Positions 34,104 through 43,148 are shown, numbered from the stretch's first letter. The stretch: DNA of 64,000 bases from an uncultured Sphingorhabdus sp. (GCA_937873665.1 CALMYW010000195.1:1-64000); one strand, 5' to 3'. Numbers and translations: made by a program. The notes: generated by a model not told the origin, from the sequence alone.

Positions 34104-34877
34104 ATGAATCAGTTGCCGCTCTTCGTCTCGATCCGCGGCAAACCCGTCATCCTGCTTGGTGAGGGCGATGCCGCGGACGCCAAGCGCCGCCTGATCGAGC
34201 GCGCAGGCGGAATCTGCGTCGGCGAGGACGATGCGAAGGCACGGATTGCTTTTGTCGCCATCGAAGATCGGGGTGCTGCAGTTGATGCCTCTGCACGGCT
34301 GAAGTCGCGTGGTCTGCTGGTCAATGTCGTCGATCAGCCGGACCTGTGCGATTTTACCACGCCAGCCATAGTCGACCGCGATCCATTGCTTGTTGCGATA
34401 GGGACCGGAGGGGCGTCGGCGGGATTGGCCAAAATGGTGCGGCAGGCAATTGAACGTATCCTGCCTGCCAGACTCGGCGAATTGGCAGTTCGTCTGCAAT
34501 CGGCCCGCGAAGGCATGCGCACAAGATGGCCCGATGGAGCAGACCGTCGGCGACAACTCGATGCAGCGCTTGCGCCCGGTGGCAGACTCGACCCGATCGA
34601 CCCGGATAGCGCAGACCGCGTCGAAAGCTGGCTGGATGCAGGCAGTCCTGTTCCTGAACCGAACATTGTGGCTGTTGACCTTCGCTCTGCCGATCCCGAG
34701 GAGCTGACGCTGCGTACCGCGCGCCTACTGGGCCAAGCCGACCATATCTTTATCGACGGACCGATAAGCGACGATCTGGTCAATCGCGCACGGGCTGATG
34801 CCGTTCGTCACATAGGTGCACCGGGCAACGACCTTCCGCCAGGTCTTGTCATCCATCTGCGGCTGCGCCACGCTTAG
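34104..34877 (+). CDS. Met8/CysG-N-like siroheme synthase domain protein (257 aa)
   Basis: The N-terminus follows the CysG(B)/Met8 pattern: PLFVSIRGKPVILLGEGDAADAKRRLIERAGG, then VVDQPDLCDFTTPAIVDRDPLLVAIGTGGASAGLAKMVRQAIERILP. This module oxidises precorrin-2 and inserts iron to form siroheme. The uroporphyrinogen methyltransferase half of full CysG is absent; the last 80 residues lack clear identity. The usual G-G-G dinucleotide motif is slightly changed (LLGEGDAAD). It lies between lysA and proC. Enzymatic activity is likely but unproven. Confidence 0.82.
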   Translation: MNQLPLFVSIRGKPVILLGEGDAADAKRRLIERAGGICVGEDDAKARIAFVAIEDRGAAVDASARLKSRGLLVNVVDQPDLCDFTTPAIVDRDPLLVAIGTGGASAGLAKMVRQAIERILPARLGELAVRLQSAREGMRTRWPDGADRRRQLDAALAPGGRLDPIDPDSADRVESWLDAGSPVPEPNIVAVDLRSADPEELTLRTARLLGQADHIFIDGPISDDLVNRARADAVRHIGAPGNDLPPGLVIHLRLRHA

Positions 34878-34881
34878 TCAG

Positions 34882-35685
34882 ATGACTGAAATTTCGCGCG
34901 ACAACCCTTTATTGTTCTTTGGCTGCGGCAATATGGGCGGTGCCATGCTCGATGGCTGGATTGCAGGCGGCATGGATCCCGCCGCTTTCATCGTGGTCGA
35001 TCCCATGGCCCAATCCCTTCCCGATGGTGTTTGGCATTTTGCCGATGCCTCACAAGTTGGACGAAAAGTCGGTGTCGGGCTGATCGCCGTCAAGCCGCAA
35101 ATTTTTGGACAGATTGCCAGCCAGCTTGAAGCGATATTGTCGGCCGATGCGCTGCTGCTGTCGGTTATGGCAGGGGTTCGTGTTGAAACATTGCAAGCCG
35201 CGTTGCCGGGCCGAAGGTTCATGCGCCTGATGCCGAATCTTGCCGCTGCTTTGGGCAAATCACCGCTAGGCCTGTTCGATCCCTCAGGCGACGCTGTGCT
35301 GCGGGAAGAAATCGAAGCACTGCTCAACCCCTTGGGCACCCCGGTGTGGATTGCCGAAGAACATTTGATGGACGCAGTCACAGCTCTCGCGGGTTCGGGT
35401 CCGGCCTTTGTCTACCGCTTCATCGACGCGCTGGCAAAAGCCGGAGAAGCGCTGGGCCTTGAGCCAGCGGTTTCATCAACATTGGCGAAGGCGATGATCG
35501 ATGGCGCTGTCGATCTGGCGGTGGGTTCCGATACCAGTGCTGAAGAACTGGCAAGACGCGTCACCAGCCCGGGAGGAACAACAGCTGCTGGTCTCGCTGT
35601 CCTGGATACCGGATTACAACAGTTGGTGAATGGCACGCTGAAAGCCGCCCGCGATCGCGGTGTCGAATTGTCAAAGCCAGATTAA
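34882..35685 (+). CDS. proC: Pyrroline-5-carboxylate reductase (ProC) (267 aa)
   Basis: Last step of proline synthesis. The Rossmann motif LLFFGCGNMGGAMLDGWIAGG, MRLMPNLAAALGKSP, and the C-terminal signature ALAGSGPAFVYRFIDALAKAGEALGL ... VTSPGGTTAAGLAVLD are all present. The ATG at 34882 follows the Met8-like stop by four bases. A strong hairpin terminator follows ten bases after the stop. Confidence 0.95.
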   Translation: MTEISRDNPLLFFGCGNMGGAMLDGWIAGGMDPAAFIVVDPMAQSLPDGVWHFADASQVGRKVGVGLIAVKPQIFGQIASQLEAILSADALLLSVMAGVRVETLQAALPGRRFMRLMPNLAAALGKSPLGLFDPSGDAVLREEIEALLNPLGTPVWIAEEHLMDAVTALAGSGPAFVYRFIDALAKAGEALGLEPAVSSTLAKAMIDGAVDLAVGSDTSAEELARRVTSPGGTTAAGLAVLDTGLQQLVNGTLKAARDRGVELSKPD

Positions 35686-35694
35686 GCCAAATAA

Positions 35695-35727
35695 AAAGGC
35701 CGCAACCCCCTAGAGACTGCGGCCTTT
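35695..35727. terminator. Bidirectional terminator between proC and the SleB-type gene
   Basis: A perfect 10-bp stem AAAGGCCGCA/TGCGGCCTTT with a 13-base loop is flanked by A-runs before and Ts within the 3' arm. It lies between convergent genes and can act in both directions. Confidence 0.85.
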
Positions 35728-35747
35728 AAGATTTTGGCTGCTGGGTA

Positions 35748-36467
35748 TCAGCGATAGAAAATATGGTTGTCGATCGAACCAATGCGCTTCAGGCGCCAGC
35801 CGGGCGAAACATGGCGCGCGTGGAAGAACAGGGCGCCTTCAACCGGGCTTTTCCAGCTATCGTTGAGCGCGATCTGGCTGATCGCGACAGCATTGCGCCA
35901 GTGCAGACTGCCGGTGTTAATGGCAGGCATCCGTCCACCACGGACAAACGAGAACTGGCTCTTCTGGTAAACGACACCGCACAGCGAAGTGGGGAAACGA
36001 CCCGACTTGGCGCGGGCCATCACGACGCGGGCCACGGCGAGCTGGCCTTCGAGCGATTCGCCCTTCGATTCGAAATAGACGGCGCCCGCAAGGCAGCGCT
36101 CTTCAGCATTCAACTCATCGGGCGCGCCATGTCCGCGGACCAGTTCTGAAAGGCTGTCGGCCTTATTGATTTCGTTGTCCTCGGCGACAGGCTCTGCATC
36201 ACGCACGTCAGCGTCCGACACGCCCGTGCCCGGGGTGAACATCACATCGCCATTTGGAAGTTTGGTCACCGAAACTGTTCCGGTGGTTGCCGCAGTCAAT
36301 GCGGCCTGGTCGGCGGCGAGGACAGTGGGATCGATGCTGATCGTCTGCGCCGACAATTTTTCGCCATTTGAAGCGCCGAATGCAAAACCGGCGTCCGAAT
36401 AAGCAGCTCCGCCAAGTAGCGTGAGCGAAACAACCGCAGCAGGTGCGGTCTTGAGGAGGAATTTCAT
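35748..36467 (-). CDS. Cell wall hydrolase, SleB (Hydrolase_2) family (239 aa)
   Basis: An N-terminal signal (PAAVVSLTLLGGAAYSDAGFAFG) and a long acidic linker precede the Hydrolase_2 domain: EERCLAGAVYFESKGESLEGQLAVARVVMARAKSGRFPTSLCGVVYQKSQFSF ending PVEGALFFHARHVSPGW. The catalytic Glu is in YFESKGE. It probably cuts muropeptide glycan in the periplasm (lytic transglycosylase-like). It is convergent with proC across the terminator. Confidence 0.9.
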   Translation of the reverse strand: MKFLLKTAPAAVVSLTLLGGAAYSDAGFAFGASNGEKLSAQTISIDPTVLAADQAALTAATTGTVSVTKLPNGDVMFTPGTGVSDADVRDAEPVAEDNEINKADSLSELVRGHGAPDELNAEERCLAGAVYFESKGESLEGQLAVARVVMARAKSGRFPTSLCGVVYQKSQFSFVRGGRMPAINTGSLHWRNAVAISQIALNDSWKSPVEGALFFHARHVSPGWRLKRIGSIDNHIFYR

Positions 36468-36637
36468 TATGTCTGTTCGTTGTGCGGCTGTGTCGCCAAT
36501 GACGCGCGGTTGGTACTTTGCTTATATGTGCGTCAAATCTTCCACGTCCGACTTGCGTGTTTGCCCTGTTCCACCCCAGAACGTGCGGGCAACCTTCGCT
36601 ATCTGTGCGCGCGCATCTATTGCGCAGCGCAACAATG

Positions 36638-36982
36638 TCAATTCATCGATGCCAATATGTCGGTGAACCGTTCTGCAGACGGGACGTCCAGTTCCAAAAT
36701 CCAGATATCCGGGTCCCGTGCTGCCCGACGGTCGAGAATTTCAGATATTTTCTCTTCTTTTTCAATATCTTCTATGGTTACTTCGGACCATTTTCCAGAT
36801 CCGTCAAGGCTGGGAAACCGTTCAAAAAGGGCTGGATTCCGCCCTTTTTCGCGCCGCAGAAGAAGAACCGCACCTGCTATCCGGTCACCTTTGCGCAACA
36901 CGGCTGCAAAGCTACCATGGGCCGCGGCTTGCCGGATCAAACCGGACACCAACATGTGCGAAGCGAGCCTTGGCTCGATCAT
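36638..36982 (-). CDS. DUF1491 family protein (114 aa)
   Basis: It starts IEPRLASHMLVSGLIRQAAAHGSFAAVLRKGD and ends EILDRRAARDPDIWILELDVPSAERF, which matches the DUF1491 pattern (RL...VSALIR...GxxAxVLxxGDxxAG ... RxxxDPDLWxxE). No function is known. It is on the same strand 22 bases after ptsN and probably shares its transcript. The 170-bp gap to the SleB-type gene holds no visible gene. Confidence 0.85.
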   Translation of the reverse strand: MIEPRLASHMLVSGLIRQAAAHGSFAAVLRKGDRIAGAVLLLRREKGRNPALFERFPSLDGSGKWSEVTIEDIEKEEKISEILDRRAARDPDIWILELDVPSAERFTDILASMN

Positions 36983-37003
36983 GGGAAAGCCATGCGCATG
37001 CCG

Positions 37004-37474
37004 TCAGGCGGCATCGCGCTCCTCAATCGGGCTGAGCAGCGCGAACAGCGCACCGGCATCCTTGGCACCACGCAACTGGGCGCAGCTCGCCTCGTCGCGG
37101 AACATACGCGATACTTCGGCCAGTGCCTTCAGATGCGAAGCACCGTCATGCACGGGAGAAAAGAGCGCAAAGACCAGATCGACCGGCTCATCGTCCACCG
37201 CGCCATATTCAACAGGCTTGATCAAGCGTACGAAAACACCCGCCGGTGCCTCGATCCCATCGACCTTGCAATGCGGAATCGCGGTACCACCGCCAAAACC
37301 GGTCGGGCCCAAACGTTCGCGCTCCAGCAGTCCTTCATGGACCACAGATGCATCAACACCGTAATTTTCGGCGGCCAGCTTCGAAACGGTGTCGAGCAGG
37401 CAATTTTTGTCGGCGCATTCGATGTCAGCGAGTACCGCGCCATCGACCAGCCGGGTCGTTATACGAATCATCAT
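37004..37474 (-). CDS. ptsN: PTS IIA-like nitrogen regulatory protein PtsN (156 aa)
   Basis: EIIA-Ntr fold with the phosphorylated His in GFGGGTAIPHCKVDGI (about residue 68). The block VHEGLLERERLGPTG before it and PVDLVFALFSPVHDGASHLKALAEVSRMF after it are family features. It relays phosphate from the nitrogen PTS to control potassium and stress responses. hpf lies upstream on the same strand, the usual neighbour in proteobacteria. Confidence 0.92.
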   Translation of the reverse strand: MMIRITTRLVDGAVLADIECADKNCLLDTVSKLAAENYGVDASVVHEGLLERERLGPTGFGGGTAIPHCKVDGIEAPAGVFVRLIKPVEYGAVDDEPVDLVFALFSPVHDGASHLKALAEVSRMFRDEASCAQLRGAKDAGALFALLSPIEERDAA

Positions 37475-37561
37475 TATACCCCATTGCGCCGGTGAACCTG
37501 CACCGAGGCAATATTCAAATCATTGATCCCTAAAGTGAATATGCTTTGATTCAGACCGATG

Positions 37562-38137
37562 TCAGGGTGTGGATTTCGGTTCAACCCACCCGATCGTGCC
37601 GTCTTCGCGGCGGTAAACCATATTATGCCGCCCAGTACCAGCGTTTTTGAAGAGCAGTGCGGGCGTGTTGCGCAAATCCATCAGCATCACGGCATCCGAA
37701 ACGCTCGATTCGGGGATGTCGACGCTCATCTCGGCGACGATTACCGGGGCTTCAGGCGGCGGGGATTCGGCTTCAACATCACCGGCATCAAAAACGGTAT
37801 AAGCCGCCTCTTCCTGCCGCTGGGCATGTGCCGTCTGCTCATGACGGTCCTGAAGGCGACGCATATAGCGGCGCAATTGCTTTTCGATTTTATCGGCCGC
37901 GCCATCAAATGCCAGATGCGCATCTGATGCTTCGCTCCGTCCTTTAAGGATCAGGCCTTGCATCACATGGACGATGATGTCGCAGGAAAATTTGTCATGC
38001 GGTGCGCGGCCAACCGTTACCTGCGCAGAAAGAGCCTTGGAGAAATATTTGTCGGCAATCCCGCCCAAACGGGATTCGACATGGGTTCGCAGCGCTTCGC
38101 CGGTTTCCAACTGATGCCCTGAGACCCTTATATCCAT
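37562..38137 (-). CDS. hpf: Ribosome hibernation promoting factor, long form (HPF) (191 aa)
   Basis: The N-terminal S30AE domain (MDIRVSGHQLETGEALRTHVESRL ... VTVGRAPHDKFSCDIIVHVMQGLILKGRSEASDAHLAFDGAADKIEKQLRRYMRR, about 1-100), linker, and the C-terminal dimerisation domain (VAEMSVDIPESSVSDAVMLMDLRNTPALLFKNAGTGRHNMVYRREDGTIGWVEP) show the long HPF that makes 100S ribosomes. AAGGAGAAG precedes the ATG. The ptsN gene follows after about 90 bp. Confidence 0.95.
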   Translation of the reverse strand: MDIRVSGHQLETGEALRTHVESRLGGIADKYFSKALSAQVTVGRAPHDKFSCDIIVHVMQGLILKGRSEASDAHLAFDGAADKIEKQLRRYMRRLQDRHEQTAHAQRQEEAAYTVFDAGDVEAESPPPEAPVIVAEMSVDIPESSVSDAVMLMDLRNTPALLFKNAGTGRHNMVYRREDGTIGWVEPKSTP

Positions 38138-38178
38138 GGTTCTTCTCCTTATTTGCGCCGTTCCGAAAGAAACGGCTG

Positions 38179-38901
38179 TTAATCACTTGGCGAAAATGCG
38201 CGTCTTTCCCCTTCGGTCCAGAGCGCGTCCTTGATGGTAGCGACAAAAGCGCGATGGCGCTCCAGCTCGTCAGGGAGAGGTTGGTGTGGTCGCGGGCTGC
38301 GAAATGGCCGGTCGGTGCGGACCAGCGAAATCCGCGTAGCTTCGATTTCGATGCTGGTGGTCGCTGAATCGCCAAAACCAAGGCCGATTTGCCGCCCTCC
38401 GGTCAGCTCAATGTAAAGCTGGGCGAGCAATTCGGCGTCAAGCAGGGCGCCGTGCTTGGTGCGGTGGCTCCGATCAATGCCGTAACGGGTGCAGAGCGCG
38501 TCGAGCGAGAGCTTCGCACCCGGATGCTTTGTTCGCGCAATCGCTATGGTATCGACCATGCGCCCCATATCGATCGGCGCACGACCACACCGCCCCAGCT
38601 CCATATTGAGAAAACCGAAGTCGAAGCTTGCATTGTGCGCGACCAGCGGGCTGTCGCCGAGAAATTCGAGCAGGGAGTCGGCCTGACTGGCGAAAAGTGG
38701 CTTGTCCGAAAGGAACTTGTCCGAAAGCCCGTGCACCGCTTCAGCGGCAGAGGGCATGCCCCGTTCAGGGTTGAAATAACAGTGGAAGGTTGCGCCGGTC
38801 ATCACCCGTCCGACCATTTCGATGCAACCGATCTCGACCATCCTGTCTCCGGTCAGCGGGTCGAAACCGGTGGTTTCGGTATCGAAAATAATCTCTCGCA
38901 T
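38179..38901 (-). CDS. dnaQ: DNA polymerase III epsilon subunit (DnaQ) (240 aa)
   Basis: 3'-5' proofreading exonuclease of the DEDDh group: FDTETTGFD (Exo I, D and E), VAHNASFDFGFLNMEL (Exo II Asp), and DRSHRTKHGALLDAELLAQLY (Exo III His and Asp). The C-terminus is short. It is followed 19 bases after the stop of coaE on the same strand, part of the maf-aroE-coaE-dnaQ order usual near alphaproteobacterial origins. Confidence 0.95.
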   Translation of the reverse strand: MREIIFDTETTGFDPLTGDRMVEIGCIEMVGRVMTGATFHCYFNPERGMPSAAEAVHGLSDKFLSDKPLFASQADSLLEFLGDSPLVAHNASFDFGFLNMELGRCGRAPIDMGRMVDTIAIARTKHPGAKLSLDALCTRYGIDRSHRTKHGALLDAELLAQLYIELTGGRQIGLGFGDSATTSIEIEATRISLVRTDRPFRSPRPHQPLPDELERHRAFVATIKDALWTEGERRAFSPSD

Positions 38902-38920
38902 TCTATCGATTCATATCGGC

Positions 38921-39544
38921 CTATTTGCGTGAGTCTGCAAGGCTAGCCCGCAAATTTTTAATGAGATTTCTCACCTGTTCGCGCGTGTCCGCTATACTGG
39001 TGCCGGTATCGATGACGAAATCGGCACGTTTGCGCTTTTCATCGTCAGGCATTTGCAGCGAAAGGATATGTTCGAACTTCTCGATCGTCATGCCTTCACG
39101 TGCAAGGGCGCGACGACGCTGCTGATCGGCTGGAGCCGAGACGACCAAAATCTTGTCGACACCCTGATGCCCGCCTTTTTCAAACAGCAGCGGGATGTCG
39201 AACAGGACCATCGGTGCATCGCGATGGGCTTCGAGGAAATCGGCACGCAACTTACCCACTGCGGGGTGAATAATGCCTTCAAGCTTTGCCAGCTTTTCTT
39301 TATCACCCAGTACGATCGGACCCAGTTTCAGGCGGTCAACGCCTTGCGGGCCGGTGGTGCCTGGAAAGGCCGCCTCGATCTCGGTGACCAACGCCCCACC
39401 CGGACCCTGCAGCTTATGCACCGCTGCATCGGCATCAAAATGCGGGACATCTTCATCGACGAACATTTGCGAGACGGTCGATTTCCCCATCGCAATCGAG
39501 CCAGTAAGGCCGAGGATAAGCGGACGTTTTCGGGTTTCGGTCAT
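38921..39544 (-). CDS. coaE: Dephospho-CoA kinase (CoaE) (207 aa)
   Basis: Last step of CoA synthesis. The P-loop LILGLTGSIAMGKSTVSQMF, HFDADAAVHKL, and PLLFEKGGHQGVDKILVVSAPADQQRRRALAREGMTIEKF are family blocks. The ATG at 39544 overlaps the aroE stop as ATGA, which sets the start. Confidence 0.95.
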   Translation of the reverse strand: MTETRKRPLILGLTGSIAMGKSTVSQMFVDEDVPHFDADAAVHKLQGPGGALVTEIEAAFPGTTGPQGVDRLKLGPIVLGDKEKLAKLEGIIHPAVGKLRADFLEAHRDAPMVLFDIPLLFEKGGHQGVDKILVVSAPADQQRRRALAREGMTIEKFEHILSLQMPDDEKRKRADFVIDTGTSIADTREQVRNLIKNLRASLADSRK

Positions 39545-40350
39545 TTGAGCAACAACGTACGCAATTCGTCTTCGCAATCGGCGGGTGGCGCCTGTCCGAA
39601 GAACAGTTCAAAAGCAAAAGCTGCCTGTCCGATCAACATGTCGAGCCCGTCAACCGTATCGAGACCAAGGCCGCGCGCTTGCTTCAGCAGACTGGTTTCA
39701 AGCGGCGAGTAGACAATGTCATAAACCACCGCATCTTCAGGCAATGGCGACAGGTTGATTTCCAGTGGCGGCTGTCCGGTCATGCCCAGCGGGCTCGAAT
39801 TCACCAGCAATTCCGCAGGAGGCAAAGGCGCATCCATTTTCAACACCTGGCCCTTCAATCCGAAATGGCTCAGCAAGGCTGCCGCCTTTAATGGACTGCG
39901 CGCCAATATCGTCACCGAACCAATATCGGCCTGCGCCAGCGCAAACAGGATCGCGCGGGCTGCTCCACCTGCGCCAATGACAACAGCATCGCGATGCGCC
40001 CATTCGTCCTCTGAAATCGGGGCAAAGAAACCTGCTGCATCCGTGTTGGTTCCCACCAACTCACCCTTTTCACCGCGAAAGACCGTGTTGATAGCGCCTA
40101 TGGATTGCCGCACCCCGCCGGGGTCGGTGACATGATCGAGTGCGGCAATCTTGTGTGGAATGGTTATGTTGCACCCGCGCCAATCGGGATCGCCGCTGCG
40201 ATTATCGAAATAGGTGGCCAGATCTTCTGCAAGCACATGATGCACCCTGTAATCGGCAACAATACCAAGCTTCTGTAACCAGAATCCGTGGATCAATGGC
40301 GATTTGCTGTGCTTGATCGGATCGCCGATCACTTCGGCATAAGCAGTCAT
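39541..40350 (-). CDS. aroE: Shikimate dehydrogenase (AroE) (269 aa)
   Basis: NADPH-dependent shikimate pathway enzyme. EVIGDPIKHSKSPLIHGFW (shikimate binding), GCNITIPHK with the catalytic Lys, and AVVIGAGGAARAILFAL then LVNSSPLGMTGQPPLEI are present. The ATG at 40350 overlaps the maf stop (ATGA). It belongs to the ppsR-maf-aroE-coaE run. Confidence 0.95.
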   Translation of the reverse strand: MTAYAEVIGDPIKHSKSPLIHGFWLQKLGIVADYRVHHVLAEDLATYFDNRSGDPDWRGCNITIPHKIAALDHVTDPGGVRQSIGAINTVFRGEKGELVGTNTDAAGFFAPISEDEWAHRDAVVIGAGGAARAILFALAQADIGSVTILARSPLKAAALLSHFGLKGQVLKMDAPLPPAELLVNSSPLGMTGQPPLEINLSPLPEDAVVYDIVYSPLETSLLKQARGLGLDTVDGLDMLIGQAAFAFELFFGQAPPADCEDELRTLLLK

Positions 40351-40946
40351 GACGGCATTTCCTTTCGCTCGCGCAGATAGGCGAGGAGGGGTAGAAGCGG
40401 CAATCCCATGATGTCGAAATAATCCCCCTCTATTCGGGTGAATAGCTGCGCGCCCTCTCCCTCGATCTGGTAACAGCCCACACAATGGCGGATCTCGTTC
40501 CAGTTGCGCTCAACATAGGAATCGATGAAAGCCGGACTCAATGGCCGGACATGCATCCGGACAACGCCTATATGCCGCCAGACCGGTTGACCCGATTGGG
40601 CAACGACTATTGCGCTGAACAGGCGGTGGCTGCAGTCGGCCATTTGTTCCAATTGCGCCTTGGCCGTGTCCGGGCTGTCCGGCTTGTCGAAAAGCGGACC
40701 TTTATCGAGTGCCAGCGTCTGATCTGCACCGATCACCAGCGACTCCGGATATTTTGCCGACAGCTTGGTTGCTTTGGCCTCAGCAAGCGCATCGGCGATA
40801 TCGCGCGGCCCAAGACCTTCATCCTGCAGGCTTTGCTTGATGGCATCCTCGTCAACCATCGGCGCCATGGCGTCAAATGATAATCCAGCATTATCAAGTA
40901 TTTGTTTTCGAGAAACGCTCGTCGAAGCCAATATGATCCGGGTCAA
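40347..40946 (-). CDS. maf: Maf-like nucleotide pyrophosphatase (199 aa)
   Basis: IILASTSVSRKQILDNAGLSFD at the N-terminus, ADQTLALDKGPLFDKP, and GCYQIEGEGAQLFTRIEGDYFDIMGLPLLPLLAYL in the C-terminal half are Maf/YceF family signatures. It hydrolyses non-canonical nucleoside triphosphates or methylated ones. The ATG overlaps the stop of the upstream regulator gene. Confidence 0.93.
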   Translation of the reverse strand: MTRIILASTSVSRKQILDNAGLSFDAMAPMVDEDAIKQSLQDEGLGPRDIADALAEAKATKLSAKYPESLVIGADQTLALDKGPLFDKPDSPDTAKAQLEQMADCSHRLFSAIVVAQSGQPVWRHIGVVRMHVRPLSPAFIDSYVERNWNEIRHCVGCYQIEGEGAQLFTRIEGDYFDIMGLPLLPLLAYLRERKEMPS

Positions 40947-41788
40947 ACGGGTGCACCCTCTCCACTCGGCACATCACGCACCTGCCGTTCGTTGAACAGG
41001 TTGATGATTGCCGCCGCGCTTTCCTCAATCGATCGTCGGGTCACGTCGATTACGGGCCAACCATTGTCGCCAAAGATGCGCCGGGCAAAGGCGATTTCTT
41101 CCTTCACCTTGTCTTCAGCAACATAATCGGTGTCAGGTGCCTGGTTTAGCGACAGCAATCTATTACGCCGTACCTGCACCAGCCGGTCTGCACTGGTGAC
41201 AAGGCCGACAACCATCGGATGTTTGAGAGTGTAGAGCGCGGGAGGCGGCGGCGATTCCGGAACCAACGGAATATTGGCTGTCTTATAGCCGCGATTGGCG
41301 AGATAGATGCTGGTTGGAGTCTTTGATGTGCGCGAAACACCCACCAGCACGATATCAGCCTCTTCCCATTCATGATGGTTTAGCCCGTCATCATGCGCAA
41401 TGGTATATTGGATCGCCTCGACCCGGGCGAAATAGGCGGCATCAAGCGCATGTTGCCGCCCCGGTCGTGCTTTCGCCTGTTGCCCCAATATGCCGGACAA
41501 TGCATCGGTTACCGCGTCCAAAGCCGCAACGGTCGGCAAACCAAGTGCGCGGCATCGATCTTCAAGCTTTTGCCGCATCGCGAGATTGACCAGCGTGAAC
41601 AGCACCAGACCGGGATTTGCCGCAACATCGACAAGGATGCGATCAAGATGCGCTTCTGACCGCACCATGGGCCAGAAATGCTTGACGACATCAACCTCGT
41701 CGAACTGGGCAAGCGCGGCCTTCGCGATATTTTCCAGCGTTTCGCCAGTGGAGTCCGAAAGAAGATGAAGATGGATGCGGCTTTGCAA
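40943..41788 (-). CDS. ppsR: PEP synthase / pyruvate-phosphate dikinase regulatory protein (DUF299) (281 aa)
   Basis: HLHLLSDSTGETLENIAKAALAQF, IVLVGVSRTSKTPTSIYLANRGYKTANIPLVP (P-loop-like GVSRTSKT) and the C-terminal GWPVIDVTRRSIEESAAAI match the bifunctional kinase/phosphorylase that switches PEP synthase or PPDK. It starts the minus-strand operon and is divergent from hemE across the putative origin. Confidence 0.92.
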   Translation of the reverse strand: MQSRIHLHLLSDSTGETLENIAKAALAQFDEVDVVKHFWPMVRSEAHLDRILVDVAANPGLVLFTLVNLAMRQKLEDRCRALGLPTVAALDAVTDALSGILGQQAKARPGRQHALDAAYFARVEAIQYTIAHDDGLNHHEWEEADIVLVGVSRTSKTPTSIYLANRGYKTANIPLVPESPPPPALYTLKHPMVVGLVTSADRLVQVRRNRLLSLNQAPDTDYVAEDKVKEEIAFARRIFGDNGWPVIDVTRRSIEESAAAIINLFNERQVRDVPSGEGAPV

Positions 41789-42096
41789 TGAAATGTCCTT
41801 CCCGCACAGCTTTGTGGGCAGCTTGGGGATAAATCAAGGGATGAAAATGGGGAGTAGATTTATGCCCGTCGCATCCTGAATCTCTCTCGGATTCGGGCAC
41901 AATTCATCCACAGCCGGAAACTGCTGTCCACAGCCTGTGAATAACGGGGAAAGCGGACACCGAATCGTCCGCTTATCAACGACCTCAAGAGTCAATATGT
42001 TGGCAAAAGATAGATATGTGCCTAAAGGCCACACTTGCCCACAGCGCATCATATTTCATCATCCTTATATCTATTATTTATTTGTTGGATTCCTGC
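41789..42096. other. Putative chromosome replication origin (oriC) between ppsR and hemE
   Basis: A 308-bp non-coding stretch. It holds one exact DnaA box (TGTGAATAA, 41936-41944), two single-mismatch boxes (TCATCCACA 41904-41912; TGGGGATAA 41824-41832) and weaker ones (41924-41932, 42035-42043). Five GANTC sites (41878, 41890, 41962, 41989, 42088) suggest CcrM control. An AT-rich tract (about 42048-42090) could be the unwinding element. In Caulobacter and relatives the origin lies beside hemE, and parS/parAB lie nearby here too. No origin activity is shown by sequence alone. Confidence 0.72.
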
Positions 42097-43131
42097 ATGG
42101 CGACCGAATTGCCCACCCGAAAATTGCTCGCCGTATTGCGTGGTCAAAAACTCGACGTCCCGCCAGTCTGGCTCATGCGTCAGGCTGGTCGCTATTTACC
42201 TGAATATCGCGAACTGCGTGCGCAGAAGGGCGGATTCCTCGAACTCGCTTATGATAGCGATGCAGCATGCGAAATCACCTTGCAGCCGATCCGCCGTTTC
42301 GGCTTTGATGGCGCGATCCTCTTTTCCGATATCCTCGTTGTCCCGCACGCGATGGGACAGGATCTCTGGTTTGAGACGGGTGAGGGCCCGCGGTTGGCGC
42401 CCAGACTGTCCGAAAATGATTGGCGCGAATTCACTCCAGCCCCAGAACGTCTGGAGCCGGTCTATGAGACGGTACGCAAGGTTCGTGCTGCCTTGCCCGC
42501 CGAAACCACCTTTCTCGGCTTTGCAGGCAGCCCCTGGACTGTTGCGACCTATATGGTGGTGGGGCAGGGCAGCAAGGACCATGCGGAGACGCGGGCACTG
42601 GCTTATTCGGACCCGCAAAAGTTCGGTGAGCTGATTGACGCCATAACAGCAACCACCATTGATTATCTTTCCAAGCAGATTGCGGCGGGCGTTGATGCGG
42701 TGCAGCTGTTTGATAGCTGGGCTGGTTCGCTGAGCCCGGCGCAATTCGAGCGCTGGGTGATAGCGCCTAATGCAAAGATCGTTTCAGAGCTGCGCAAACG
42801 CCATCCGGAAACCCCGATCATCGGCTTTCCCAAGGGAGCGGGTGCCAAACTTGTGGCCTATGCTCAGGAGGTAAAGCCTGGCGCGATCGGCCTTGACGAA
42901 ACAGTCGATCCGGTCTGGGCGAATGCCTCGCTACCCGAAAGCTTGCCGGTGCAGGGAAATCTCGATCCGTTGGCATTGATGGCCGGAGGGGAATCTTTGG
43001 AAGACGCAGTCGCGCGGATTTTGGCTGCCTTCGAAAACCGCCCACATATTTTCAACCTCGGCCATGGCATTTTGCAGCATACCCCCATTGCGCATGTCGA
43101 AAAGCTGCTTAATTTGGTCCGCGGGGGATAA
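42097..43131 (+). CDS. hemE: Uroporphyrinogen decarboxylase (HemE) (344 aa)
   Basis: Haem pathway enzyme. The signature PPVWLMRQAGRYLPEYRELRAQ (with the catalytic Arg), ILFSDILVVPHAMGQ, GFAGSPWTVATYMVVGQGSKDH, FDSWAGSL and LGHGILQHTP are present. The ATG at 42097 starts MATELPTRKLL; longer starts run into the origin region. It is the first gene on the plus-strand side of the origin and precedes hemJ by 17 bp. Confidence 0.96.
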   Translation: MATELPTRKLLAVLRGQKLDVPPVWLMRQAGRYLPEYRELRAQKGGFLELAYDSDAACEITLQPIRRFGFDGAILFSDILVVPHAMGQDLWFETGEGPRLAPRLSENDWREFTPAPERLEPVYETVRKVRAALPAETTFLGFAGSPWTVATYMVVGQGSKDHAETRALAYSDPQKFGELIDAITATTIDYLSKQIAAGVDAVQLFDSWAGSLSPAQFERWVIAPNAKIVSELRKRHPETPIIGFPKGAGAKLVAYAQEVKPGAIGLDETVDPVWANASLPESLPVQGNLDPLALMAGGESLEDAVARILAAFENRPHIFNLGHGILQHTPIAHVEKLLNLVRGG

Positions 43132-43148
43132 CCAAGGCGGATTCCCGA

